This document shows, piece by piece, positions 43,446-51,444 of a DNA stretch of 64,000 nt (position 1 is the stretch's first letter; the number at the start of each line of letters is the position of its first letter). A model generated the notes under the pieces. It was not told the DNA's origin. It did not search any database and worked only from the letters and a program-made list of their open reading frames with translations. The position numbers and the translations under genes were made by a program. Source of the stretch: Streptomyces malaysiensis subsp. samsunensis. GTDB taxonomy: Bacteria > Actinomycetota > Actinomycetes > Streptomycetales > Streptomycetaceae. The stretch spans positions 1 to 64,000 of the forward strand of contig NZ_JANIIC010000007.1 in the NCBI RefSeq assembly GCF_024519315.1, in the 5' to 3' direction.

Positions 43446-43473
43446 GAGGGCCCCGCCATGACCGGGGGCCCTC
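43446..43473 (+). terminator. Hairpin terminator closing the graspetide operon
   Basis: GAGGGCCCC (43446-43454) pairs with GGGGCCCTC (43465-43473), beginning 7 bases after the DUF6087-like stop. The stem is perfect and GC-rich with no U-run. Confidence 0.7.
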
Positions 43474-43549
43474 GCTGTGCGGGGCGCTGTCGGTGCCGCG
43501 TGCTTTGATATCGACATCCGCGCCCACCCCATACGGCAACATCGGCCTG

Positions 43550-43570
43550 CAAGACCACAACTGGGTCTTG
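43550..43570. repeat. Hairpin in otherwise empty spacer
   Basis: CAAGACC (43550-43556) and GGTCTTG (43564-43570) flank a 7-base loop inside the 167-bp spacer between the terminator and the convergent Gfo/Idh gene. The surrounding stretch is less GC-rich than its neighbours. It could end transcription from either side or belong to a small RNA. Confidence 0.35.
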
Positions 43571-43640
43571 AAGGCGGACGTCACGCACAGGCCCGAATTA
43601 ACCCAACAGCGTCACACCCCATGCGCCGGGCCCACCGGGC

Positions 43641-44666
43641 TCATACACCCTGGCCGCCCCGGCCGCCCCGGTCCTCCGGATACCGCACCCCCAGCCGCTC
43701 CCGCGCCGCGTCCAGGGTGCGCATCACCGCCAGCGTGCCGTCCAGCGGCACCAGCGGGGACTCCGTCTCGCCCGCGCGCAGACAGCGCATCACCTCCGCC
43801 GCCTCCCGCTGGTAGGCGCGCAGCCCGTCCACCGCCGTGATCTCCTCCGGATCCCGGCCCGGCCGGTGCAGGACGAACCGCTCGGGGTGGAAGAAGCCGC
43901 GCGGGAACTCGATCCGCCCCGCCGTCCCCGTCACCGCCGCCGTCATCGGCGTATCCGCGGTGATCGAGCAGGACAGCAGCGCCACCGCGCCGCTGTCCCA
44001 GCCCAGCGCCAGGCCCGTGTTCACATCCACGCCCTCGGGGGAGAGCTGTCCCACCGCCCGCACCTCGTCCGGCTCGCCCAGCAGCAGCTGTGCGAGGGAC
44101 ACCGGATAGACGCCGAGGTCCAGCAGGGCGCCGCCGCCCAGCGCCGGATCGCGCAGCCGGTGGTCCGGGTCGAACGGGCCGGGCAGCCCGAAGTCCGCGT
44201 GCACCGCCCGCACCTCGCCGATCGCGCCGTCGTGGACCAGCTCGGTCATCCGGCGGACCACCGGATCGCAGTACGTCCACATCGCCTCCATCAGGAAGCG
44301 GCCCCGGGCCCTGGCCAGGTCCACCAGCTCCTCGGCCTGACGGACATCGAGGGTGAACGGCTTCTCGCACAGCACCGCCCGCCCCGCCTCCAGACACAGC
44401 CCGGCCGCCGCCCGATGGGCCGAGTGCGGGGTGGCGACATAGATCACATCGATGTCGTCATCGGCGGCCAGCTCTTTCCAGCCGCCATAGGCACGGGGTA
44501 TCCCGAACCGCTCCGCGAACCGCTCCGCCGACTCCGGCCGACGCGAGCCGACCGCGATGACCTGCGCGTCCGCCATCTCCAGCAGATCCGCGGTGAACGA
44601 CGCGGCGATCCCACCGGTCGCCAGAACGCCCCACCGCACGCTTCCCACCCCGCCTGACCCGGCCAT
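43641..44666 (-). CDS. Gfo/Idh/MocA family oxidoreductase
   Basis: 341-aa NAD(P)-dependent sugar-type dehydrogenase. The N-terminal Rossmann domain starts RWGVLATGGIAASFTADLL, with VGSRRPESAERFAERFG; CEKPF holds the conserved catalytic Lys, and GGGALLDLGVYP the second conserved motif. The substrate is probably a sugar or trans-dihydrodiol. It is divergent from the Bcr/CflA exporter with a 91-bp promoter gap. Confidence 0.9.
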   Translation of the reverse strand: MAGSGGVGSVRWGVLATGGIAASFTADLLEMADAQVIAVGSRRPESAERFAERFGIPRAYGGWKELAADDDIDVIYVATPHSAHRAAAGLCLEAGRAVLCEKPFTLDVRQAEELVDLARARGRFLMEAMWTYCDPVVRRMTELVHDGAIGEVRAVHADFGLPGPFDPDHRLRDPALGGGALLDLGVYPVSLAQLLLGEPDEVRAVGQLSPEGVDVNTGLALGWDSGAVALLSCSITADTPMTAAVTGTAGRIEFPRGFFHPERFVLHRPGRDPEEITAVDGLRAYQREAAEVMRCLRAGETESPLVPLDGTLAVMRTLDAARERLGVRYPEDRGGRGGQGV

Positions 44667-44757
44667 TTCGACCCCGTTCCCCCCTGTGCACAGAGGTTCG
44701 ACCCCATTCGAATTGCTGAGAGCATAGGAAGGCATCAACGACTCATGGAAGGTACGC

Positions 44758-46098
44758 ATGCAGCAGCCCGGCCAACCGGCCGCCGCTCCCACCCGGGCCG
44801 ACCGTCCCGGAACCCCCTCCCTCGATCCCTCCGCCGCCTCCCTCACCTCCGCTGCCGCCCCTCCCGGGCTCACCGCGCAGCGCCGTACGAGCCTTCTCGT
44901 CACCCTGATCCTCGGCGGGCTCACCGCACTCCCCGCGCTGTCCATGGACATGTACCTCCCGGCCCTGCCGGAGGTCACCGACGCGCTGCACAGCTCCGCC
45001 GCCACTGCCCAGCTCACCCTCACCGCCTGTCTGATGGGCATGGCGCTCGGCCAGCTCGTGGTCGGCCCGATGAGCGACCGGTGGGGGCGCCGCAGCCCGC
45101 TGCTCATCGGCATGGTGATCTACGTCATCGCCACCGCCGTCTGCGCCTTCGCCCCCACCGCCGAACTGCTCATCGGCTTCCGGCTGCTCCAGGGGCTGGC
45201 CGGCGCGGCCGGGATCGTGATCGCCCGCGCCGTGGTCCGGGACCTCTACGACGGCATCGCGATGGCCCGTTTCTTCTCCACCCTGATGCTGATCTCGGGG
45301 GTGGCGCCCATCGCGGCCCCGGTCATCGGCGGCCAGATCCTCCGCTTCACCGACTGGCGCGGGGTGTTCGTGGTGCTCACCGTGATCGGCGCCCTGCTCA
45401 CCCTCGTGGTCTGGCGCCGGCTGGGCGAGACGCTGCCGTCCGAGCGGCGCCATGACGGAGGGCTCGGCCAGACCCTGCGCACCATGCGCGGGCTGCTCGC
45501 CGACCGAGTCTTCATCGGCTATGTGCTCGCGGGCAGCTTCGCCTTCGCCGCGCTCTTCGCCTATGTGGCCGGGTCGTCCTTCGTCGTCCAGGAGATCTAC
45601 GGCGCCTCACCGCAGACCTTCAGCCTGCTCTTCGGGCTGAACTCGATCGGCCTGGTCCTCACCGGCCAGTTCAACGGCCGGGTGCTGGTCGGCCGGGTCA
45701 GCATGGACAAGGTGCTGGCCGTGGGGCTGGCCGTGGTCACCGTCGCGGCGGCCGCGCTGCTCGTGCTGGCCTCCGGGGTCTTCGGGAAGGCCGGTCTGGT
45801 GCCGGTGGCGGGCAGCCTGTTCGTGCTGATGTCCGCGATGGGCCTGGCCATGCCGAACACCAACGCGCTGGCCCTGAACCGCACCCCGCACGCCGCCGGT
45901 TCCGCCTCCGCGCTGCTGGGCACCTCCACCTTCCTGCTGGGCGCGGTCGCCTCCCCGCTGGTGGGGATCGCGGGGGAGACCACGGCGGTGCCGATGGCCG
46001 TCGTCCAGCTGTGCTGCGCGCTCGCCGCCATGGCCTGCTTCATGGGACTCTGCCGTCCGTGGCAGCGACGTACCAAGCAGAGCGTGACCGTGGCCTGA
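44758..46098 (+). CDS. MFS drug exporter, Bcr/CflA family
   Basis: 446 aa with 12 TM helices. ALPALSMDMYLPALPEV in TM1 is the Bcr/CflA signature, and GPMSDRWGRRSPLL the MFS loop 2-3 motif A. The first 40 residues are a Pro/Ala-rich extension. The family exports bicyclomycin, chloramphenicol, sulfonamides and similar compounds. The 3' end overlaps the start of the serine hydrolase frame by about 40 bp. Confidence 0.92.
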   Translation: MQQPGQPAAAPTRADRPGTPSLDPSAASLTSAAAPPGLTAQRRTSLLVTLILGGLTALPALSMDMYLPALPEVTDALHSSAATAQLTLTACLMGMALGQLVVGPMSDRWGRRSPLLIGMVIYVIATAVCAFAPTAELLIGFRLLQGLAGAAGIVIARAVVRDLYDGIAMARFFSTLMLISGVAPIAAPVIGGQILRFTDWRGVFVVLTVIGALLTLVVWRRLGETLPSERRHDGGLGQTLRTMRGLLADRVFIGYVLAGSFAFAALFAYVAGSSFVVQEIYGASPQTFSLLFGLNSIGLVLTGQFNGRVLVGRVSMDKVLAVGLAVVTVAAAALLVLASGVFGKAGLVPVAGSLFVLMSAMGLAMPNTNALALNRTPHAAGSASALLGTSTFLLGAVASPLVGIAGETTAVPMAVVQLCCALAAMACFMGLCRPWQRRTKQSVTVA

Positions 46099-47174
46099 CC
46101 CGGCTGCTGGAGACCGTCAGGGCGCTTCCCGAGGGGGAGCGCCCTTGGTGTTCGGGGGTGGCCCTGGCCGCCGGGACCGCGTCCGGCCCGCTGGCCGAGG
46201 AGGGCTTCGGCTGGGCGGTGCGTTACGCGGCGTACGACGAGAGTGCCGACCGGGGCGTGGAACTGCCGCGTGACCGCTGGGTGCCGGTGCGCCGGGGCCG
46301 GCGGCAGGACACGGTCTTCGACCTCGCCTCGCTCACCAAGCTGTGCACCACGATCGTGGCGCTGCGGGCCGTCGAACGCGGGCTGATCACGCTGGACGGG
46401 CACGTCGCCGCGTACGCCCCCGAGTGCACGGCCGCCGCCGAGCACGGCATCACCGTGCGGCATCTGCTCACCCACACCTCGGGGCTGATTCCCGAACTGC
46501 CGCTGTACGAGGAGGCCGGGCGGGAGCGGCGGCTGGCCCGGCTCGCGGCCGAGCCGCCCGTCACCCCGCCCGGCACCGCCCGCCGCTACTCCGACCTCAA
46601 CTTCCTGCTGCTCCAGCGCGTTGTGGAGCGGACCGCGGGGCGCCCGCTGGACCGGCTGGTGCGGGAAGCGGTCACCGGCCCGCTGGGCATGTCCGACACC
46701 CGCTTCAACCCGCCCGCCTCCTGGCTGCCCCGGATCGCGGCCACCGAGGACCAGCGGCGGCCCTGGGGCAAGGTGGACCGGCGGATGCTGCGGGGCGTGG
46801 TGCACGACGAGAACGCCTGGGCGCTGGGCGGGGTCGCGGGCCACGCCGGGCTCTTCTCGACGGCCGGGGACCTGGCGGTGCTGTGCCGGGCGCTGCTGGC
46901 CGGGGGCGGGCCCGTGCTGTCGGCGGAGTCCACCGAGCTGATGCTGACCGCGCCGGGGCTGGGCTTCGAGGTCGACCAGCCGTGGTTCATGGGGGAGCTG
47001 GCGGGGCGGGGCGCCGCCGGGCACACCGGGTTCACCGGTACGAGCCTGGTGGTGGACCGGGCCCGCGGGGTCTATCTGGTGCTGCTCGCCACCACGGTGC
47101 ATCCCCGCCGCCGCCCCGGCGACAGCACACCCCGCGCGGCGGCGGCCACGGCCCTGGCACGGGCATTGGGCTGA
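46059..47174 (+). CDS. Serine hydrolase, beta-lactamase family (class C/esterase EstB-like)
   Basis: 371 aa, apparently cytoplasmic (no signal peptide). Catalytic SLTK (SxxK), the YSD triad where YxN is usual, and GHTGFTG for the KTG element. RHLLTHTSGLIPELPLYE is typical of the family. The Asn-to-Asp change in YxN suggests an esterase or peptidase rather than a lactamase. GTG 46059 is the most economical start and overlaps the MFS gene by 40 bp; a farther start at 46011 exists in the same frame. Confidence 0.8.
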   Translation: MAATYQAERDRGLTRLLETVRALPEGERPWCSGVALAAGTASGPLAEEGFGWAVRYAAYDESADRGVELPRDRWVPVRRGRRQDTVFDLASLTKLCTTIVALRAVERGLITLDGHVAAYAPECTAAAEHGITVRHLLTHTSGLIPELPLYEEAGRERRLARLAAEPPVTPPGTARRYSDLNFLLLQRVVERTAGRPLDRLVREAVTGPLGMSDTRFNPPASWLPRIAATEDQRRPWGKVDRRMLRGVVHDENAWALGGVAGHAGLFSTAGDLAVLCRALLAGGGPVLSAESTELMLTAPGLGFEVDQPWFMGELAGRGAAGHTGFTGTSLVVDRARGVYLVLLATTVHPRRRPGDSTPRAAAATALARALG

Positions 47175-47323
47175 CGGCGCCGGCCTGGGCGCCTGGCTGA
47201 GCTTTCCTCATCATCCGGTGGCGTCAGGGCAGTTGGCCTGATCCGTTCGCTTGGTTAGCCTTTGGCACTGCCGTGTCCCCCCCCGGACGGCAGCGCTGCT
47301 CCACCGCCATGAGGAAGACCGCT

Positions 47324-48655
47324 GTGACGAACCTCCAGGACCCGCAGGACTCTCCGGCCCCTCAGGCCCCGCCGGGCGCGGAAGACGCGCCGGGCGGCCC
47401 GGACCCGGCGGCGCCGCCCTCCGGCTGCCCCGCCCACACCGCCCCCTCCTTCGCCGCCCCCGCGCTGCTGTACGGGGAGCGGTACCTGCGGAATCCGGCC
47501 GAGAGCTATGAGCGGATGCGGCGCGACCACGGACAGGTCGCCCCGGTCCTGCTGGAGTCCGACGTCCCCGCCTGGCTCGTCCTCGGCTATCGCGAGATAC
47601 GCCAGGTTGTCATGGACGTCCAGACCTACGGCCGCGACTCGCGCCGCTGGAACCGCTGGGACGAGGTGCCGTCCGACTGGCCCCTCATGCCCTGGGTGGC
47701 CCACAGCCCCATGATTCACTTCACGGAGGGGGACGAGCACCGGCGGCGCTCGGCGGCCGTCAGCGACGCCCTCGCCTCCGTCGACCCCTTCGAACTGCGC
47801 CGGCACTGCGAGCGCTTCGCCGACTCGCTGATCGACAAGTTCGTCGGCAGCGGCAAGGCCGACCTGGTCTTCGACTACGTCTACTCGGTGCCCGCCCTCG
47901 CCATGGGGCAGATGTTCGGCCTGCCCGAGGACCAGCTGGAGTACATGGCGGAGGCGGTGACCGTCTCGCTGCTCTCCAATAACGAGGCCATGGCGGCGCA
48001 GCAGCGGGCCGCCGAGGTGGTGTGGCGGCTGGTGGCGGCGAAGCGCGGGGAGCCGGGCCCGGACGTCACCTCCCGGTTCATCCAGAACTCCCCGGACCTC
48101 ACCGACGAGCAACTCGTCGGGGACCTGATGGTGATGATCGCCGCGGGCATGCCCGCCACGTCCTACTGGATCGGCAACACCGTCCGGCTGATGCTCACCG
48201 ACGACCGGTTCACCATGACTCTCGCGGGCAACCGCCGCAGCATCGGCGCGGCCATGCACGAGGTGCTGTGGGCGGACTCCCCGCTCCAGAACGTCATCGG
48301 GCGCTTCGCCACCCGGGACACCACGCTCGGGGGCCAGCGCATCCGCGCCGGCGACCTCCTCGTCCTCGGCCTCGCCGCCGCCAACGCGGACCCGCTGCTG
48401 TGGCCCGACACCGGGGCGGGGTACGCCGGGAACAACGCGTATGTGTCCTTCACCGGTGGCGACTACGGATGCCCGGCGGGCGCGCCCGACCTCGGCAAAA
48501 TCATCTCGGAGACGGCGGTCGAGGTGCTGCTGGACCGGGTGCCGGATCTGGAGCTGGCTGTCGAGCCCGATGAGCTCCAGTGGATGGACTCCCTCTGGTA
48601 CCGCTGCCTGGTCTCCCTCCCGGTCACCTTCACCCCGGCGCCGGCCGCGGGTTAG
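47324..48655 (+). CDS. Cytochrome P450, CYP157-like (no EXXR arginine)
   Basis: 443 aa from GTG 47324, placed 6 bases after GAGGAAG; ATG 47309 is an alternative. The haem-ligand segment is FTGGDYGCPAG (FxxGxxxC), so the Cys is kept. The K-helix reads HEVLWADSP, with Trp in place of the Arg of ExxR. The I-helix AAGMPATSY lacks the usual acid-alcohol pair. This matches the CYP157 family of Streptomyces, which is known to lack EXXR and often sits in conservon operons. Here no conservon partners (sensor, roadblock, DUF742, GTPase) are adjacent. Monooxygenase activity should not be assumed. Confidence 0.82.
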   Translation: MTNLQDPQDSPAPQAPPGAEDAPGGPDPAAPPSGCPAHTAPSFAAPALLYGERYLRNPAESYERMRRDHGQVAPVLLESDVPAWLVLGYREIRQVVMDVQTYGRDSRRWNRWDEVPSDWPLMPWVAHSPMIHFTEGDEHRRRSAAVSDALASVDPFELRRHCERFADSLIDKFVGSGKADLVFDYVYSVPALAMGQMFGLPEDQLEYMAEAVTVSLLSNNEAMAAQQRAAEVVWRLVAAKRGEPGPDVTSRFIQNSPDLTDEQLVGDLMVMIAAGMPATSYWIGNTVRLMLTDDRFTMTLAGNRRSIGAAMHEVLWADSPLQNVIGRFATRDTTLGGQRIRAGDLLVLGLAAANADPLLWPDTGAGYAGNNAYVSFTGGDYGCPAGAPDLGKIISETAVEVLLDRVPDLELAVEPDELQWMDSLWYRCLVSLPVTFTPAPAAG

Positions 48656-48680
48656 GCGATGTCGTTGTTGGTTTCAGAGT

Positions 48681-49877
48681 TCAGAGGGACCAGGAGTTCA
48701 CCGGGTCGTCAAGCCAAGCGTGTGTCTCTTCGGCCGTGACCGTGAGACCGAACCGGGAGTGATCCGGTTCGCCATGGCTGAGCCACCAGTGGTAGGCGCT
48801 CTCCACCTCGCCCCACAGTCGGCGAGGGCCGGACTGGTAGACCTTGGCTTCCTCGCGGTCATCGCGGAAGACGACGACCGCCCAGGACCTGTCCATGCTG
48901 CCCCCAGTTCCGTAGAACCACACGGCCCGCCGACCATCCCGCCTGCGGTCGGGGTTGTGCGCAACGTCAGGGACACGAAGGCCCAAGGCGAAACCGACCG
49001 CGTCGAAACTCCCGGTGCCGCAGAGCTGCGCCTCAGTGAGCGTCGTGGTTGACGTGTCCGCAGCGTCCAGTGCCCCCGGCGGGACGTACTCGTCGTGCCG
49101 GGGCCACACGAACCGTTGAGCGCGCAGACGCATGAACGCCACGGGCCGCGTGAACGGCCCTGACGCGCTCTGTCCGTTCCGAGCGACCACGAGTCGGGCG
49201 GCCGCCTCGCCAGGACCGTAGTACGTCCCCCAGGGAACAAGGAGCACCCCGCCTGGCTTCGACTGCTCCACCCACGCGAACGGGATCTTCCGCAACCCGC
49301 ACGTGGCGATGACACGATCGTACGGAGCCCGTGCGCCGTACCCGAGGAGCCCATCCCCGTGCACCACCTGCACCGATAGCCCGAAGCGGTCCAGGGACTT
49401 CCGGGCCTCCGAGGCAACGGCGCTGTCCACTTCCACGGTGACGATGTTCTCGGCGCCCAGACGATACGCCAGCAAAGCCGCGTTCCACCCCGTCCCCGTA
49501 CCGATCTCCAACACCCGCTGTCCCGGCTTCACATCCAGGTCGGCCAGCATGGAGAACACCAGGCTCGGCATGGACGACGAGGAGCTGAAGGACTTGCCCG
49601 GCTCGGGGCCCTCGTGCGCGCCGTCGTCCCATTGCGTGACGATGGGGTCGTCAGAGTCGGCGTATCGCTGCCACGCTTCCGGATCCTGCTCTGCACTGAC
49701 CGTGGAGTATCGGCCGGTGGCCATGTCATGCGGCCATATCAGGGCAGGCAGGAAGCGGGAGCGAGGCACGGCCTCATAAGCCGGGGCCCACTCGGCCGAC
49801 ATGGCGCCCGCGTTGAGGAGGAGGCGGCCCAGTTCCTCACGAGTGGGCCGCCCCGTCTGCTCAGCCGAGCTTGTCAC
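48681..49877 (-). CDS. PIMT-like methyltransferase, stand-alone aspartimide RiPP (imiditide-type) candidate
   Basis: 398 aa. N-terminal segment with RSRFLPALIWPHD; Ser-rich SSSSMPSLVFSML (98-111) in the substrate-loop position; SAM motif VLEIGTGTGWNAALLA (122-137); YDRVIATCGLRKIPFAWVEQ and KPGGVLLVPWG; and a C-terminal domain of about 170 residues absent from housekeeping PIMT. It shares MPSLV, IATCG and AWVEQxKPGG with the graspetide methyltransferase, so the two are related. There is no ATP-grasp or lanthipeptide enzyme beside it. GTG 49877 overlaps (GTGA) a 51-aa Asp-Gly-rich peptide gene, its likely substrate. An alternative is a FxLD-lanthipeptide-associated enzyme, but no Cys-containing precursor is seen. 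Confidence 0.85.
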   Translation of the reverse strand: MTSSAEQTGRPTREELGRLLLNAGAMSAEWAPAYEAVPRSRFLPALIWPHDMATGRYSTVSAEQDPEAWQRYADSDDPIVTQWDDGAHEGPEPGKSFSSSSSMPSLVFSMLADLDVKPGQRVLEIGTGTGWNAALLAYRLGAENIVTVEVDSAVASEARKSLDRFGLSVQVVHGDGLLGYGARAPYDRVIATCGLRKIPFAWVEQSKPGGVLLVPWGTYYGPGEAAARLVVARNGQSASGPFTRPVAFMRLRAQRFVWPRHDEYVPPGALDAADTSTTTLTEAQLCGTGSFDAVGFALGLRVPDVAHNPDRRRDGRRAVWFYGTGGSMDRSWAVVVFRDDREEAKVYQSGPRRLWGEVESAYHWWLSHGEPDHSRFGLTVTAEETHAWLDDPVNSWSL

Positions 49878-50029
49878 TTCTTGTGCGTCCCATCGCCGGG
49901 AGACGTCGAACCGTCCGGGTGAGGCTCGTCAGTGGGTGTCCACGGCTGCCCGGGGTGCCCATCGTCTCCGTCGTCGCCCTTTCCATGCCCGCCGCCTTGT
50001 GCGAATAAAATACCCAATTGCATGCTCAT
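49874..50029 (-). CDS. Candidate imiditide precursor peptide, 51 aa, Asp-Gly rich
   Basis: ATG at 50029 follows GGGAGGGG with 7-base spacing. Its TGA overlaps the GTG of the PIMT-like methyltransferase by 4 bases, so they are coupled. The N-terminus MSMQLGILFAQGGGHG may be a leader. The rest is acidic and rich in Gly/Pro/His, with Asp-Gly pairs at residues 20-21, 23-24, 39-40 and 46-47, plus WTPTDE in between and KK at the end. There is no Cys, and no export signal. Codon 8 is TTA, so translation should depend on the bldA leucyl-tRNA. The first 15 codons are AT-rich compared with neighbours. That the methyltransferase modifies this peptide is inference from position and composition. Confidence 0.75.
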   Translation of the reverse strand: MSMQLGILFAQGGGHGKGDDGDDGHPGQPWTPTDEPHPDGSTSPGDGTHKK

Positions 50030-50080
50030 CGTTTTCCCCTCCCGAGAGTCCGGATCTCCACCGCGGTGTCAGTACCGCCC

Positions 50081-50115
50081 CATGGACACACGGCTTCGGC
50101 CGCTTCATGTCCATG
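50081..50115. promoter_or_regulatory. Inverted repeat upstream of the 51-aa peptide gene
   Basis: CATGGACA (50081-50088) and TGTCCATG (50108-50115) are exact inverted 8-mers, centre-to-centre 27 bp, about 52-86 bp upstream of the peptide start. The spacing suits a dimeric regulator at the promoter. The remaining 288 bp between the peptide and the Rsm22 gene hold no other gene that I can support. Confidence 0.4.
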
Positions 50116-50317
50116 TTGCCGTACGTCCGGTCAACGCCCGCTTGAGTGCGGTGACGCTGACGCCCGCCGTCGCCGCTGCCCGCTGGAAGGTACCGGGACG
50201 CCGTGGACGTGGTGGGGCTCAAGAAGCTTGGTCGTCACATACGCGCCCACGCGGCGGAGCCGCCCATGCATACAGCCCCGCGCCTCCGGCGAGGTCAGGG
50301 CACTCCCAGCGGAGGGC

Positions 50318-51334
50318 CTAGCGGGGCGGCTCCTCCTCCGGCGGCCAGACATCGCCCCAGGAGACATCGCGGGCGGCCCGGTACAGCGGCCCCTGACGCT
50401 TGGTCACCGTGGTCCGGCCCAGCCCCTCCTCGGGGCCGCACAGATCCAGCAGCACCTGGCCCTTGCGGATCTGCGGGCGGCGCACCACCCGCCCCGCGGC
50501 GGGCGCCGCGTCGAACCGTACGGCCGCGACATAGCTGAACTTCTCGTCCTCGTACGGCAGCGAACCGCCCTTGACCCGCCGGTGGAGGGAGGAGCGGCGG
50601 ACCCGGGCGGCGAAGTGGCACCAGTCGGCGCCGGGCTCGATCGGGCAGAGCGCGCCGTGCGGGCAGGGGGCGACGATCCGCAGCCCGGCCGCCAGCAGCC
50701 GGTCCCGGGCCTCGCGGATGCGCAGATAGCCGTCCGGGGTGCCCGGTTCGACCAGCACCACGGCGCGGGCCGCGCGCGCCGCCTCGGCCACGACGGCGTG
50801 CCGGTCGGCCTCGGTCAGCTCGCCCAGTACGTAGGAGACCGTGACCAGGTCGGTGCCGTCCGGCAGCGCGAGGCCGTCACCGATGGCCCGGCGCTGCCAG
50901 CGGGCGGTGCGCAGCGCCTCGGAGGGCGCCTGCCGGGCCAGCTCGCGGCCGAGGGTCAGCGCGGGTTCGGCCCAGTCCAGCACCGTCGTGGTGTGCGCGC
51001 CCCGCGGCCAGGTGGCGGCCACCGCCCAGCCGGCCGCGCCCGTACCGCCGCCGATGTCGATATGCGAGGCCGGGGCCCAGCCGGGCGTCCGGGCGTGGAA
51101 GGCGGCGAGTGCGGCGCGCACGGCCTCGAAGGTCGCGGGCATCCGGTACGCGGCGTAGGCGGCGACGTCGGAGCGGTCGCGCAGCACGGGCGCGTCGGTC
51201 GGGGTGCGCCCCCGGTAGTGGCCGATCAGCCGGTCGACCGCCTGGGCCGCCTGGCGGGGCGGCAGACCGTCGAGAAGGCCGGCGAGGGCGGTGGGCGGCG
51301 TCTCGTCGGTGCGGATGGCGTCGGGGGCGTGCAT
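50318..51334 (-). CDS. Small ribosomal subunit Rsm22/METTL17-like protein
   Basis: 338 aa methyltransferase-like fold. HIDIGGGTGAAGWA is the SAM-binding-like motif I. A Cys/His cluster in CPHGALCPI and WCHF matches the iron-sulfur ligands of the Rsm22 family, with LCGPEEG near the end. Mitochondrial homologues help assemble the small ribosomal subunit; in actinomycetes the role is inferred. It stands alone. Confidence 0.85.
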   Translation of the reverse strand: MHAPDAIRTDETPPTALAGLLDGLPPRQAAQAVDRLIGHYRGRTPTDAPVLRDRSDVAAYAAYRMPATFEAVRAALAAFHARTPGWAPASHIDIGGGTGAAGWAVAATWPRGAHTTTVLDWAEPALTLGRELARQAPSEALRTARWQRRAIGDGLALPDGTDLVTVSYVLGELTEADRHAVVAEAARAARAVVLVEPGTPDGYLRIREARDRLLAAGLRIVAPCPHGALCPIEPGADWCHFAARVRRSSLHRRVKGGSLPYEDEKFSYVAAVRFDAAPAAGRVVRRPQIRKGQVLLDLCGPEEGLGRTTVTKRQGPLYRAARDVSWGDVWPPEEEPPR

Positions 51335-51372
51335 TCGGCGGATTCTACCGGCCGGGACGTGCGGCGACTCCG

Positions 51373-51437
51373 CCTCACCGCCGGGGTCGGCGTCCTCACC
51401 GCCGGGGCCGGCGTACCTCACCGTCGGGGCCGGCGCC
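51373..51437. repeat. Three tandem 21-22-bp repeats
   Basis: Units at 51373-51393, 51394-51415 and 51416-51437 share CCTCACCG(C/T)CGGGG(C/T)CGGCG. They fill most of the 110-bp gap between the phosphodiesterase stop and the Rsm22 start. Confidence 0.7.
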
Positions 51438-51444
51438 TGCTGCC

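Noticed and set aside
49874..50029. FxLD-type lanthipeptide precursor
   Set aside because: The peptide has no Cys and no FxLD motif, and no lanthipeptide synthetase is near.
49929..50222. 97-codon minus frame over the peptide start
   Set aside because: Arg-rich, overlaps the 51-aa peptide gene in another frame, which has a better ribosome-binding site and coupling to the methyltransferase.
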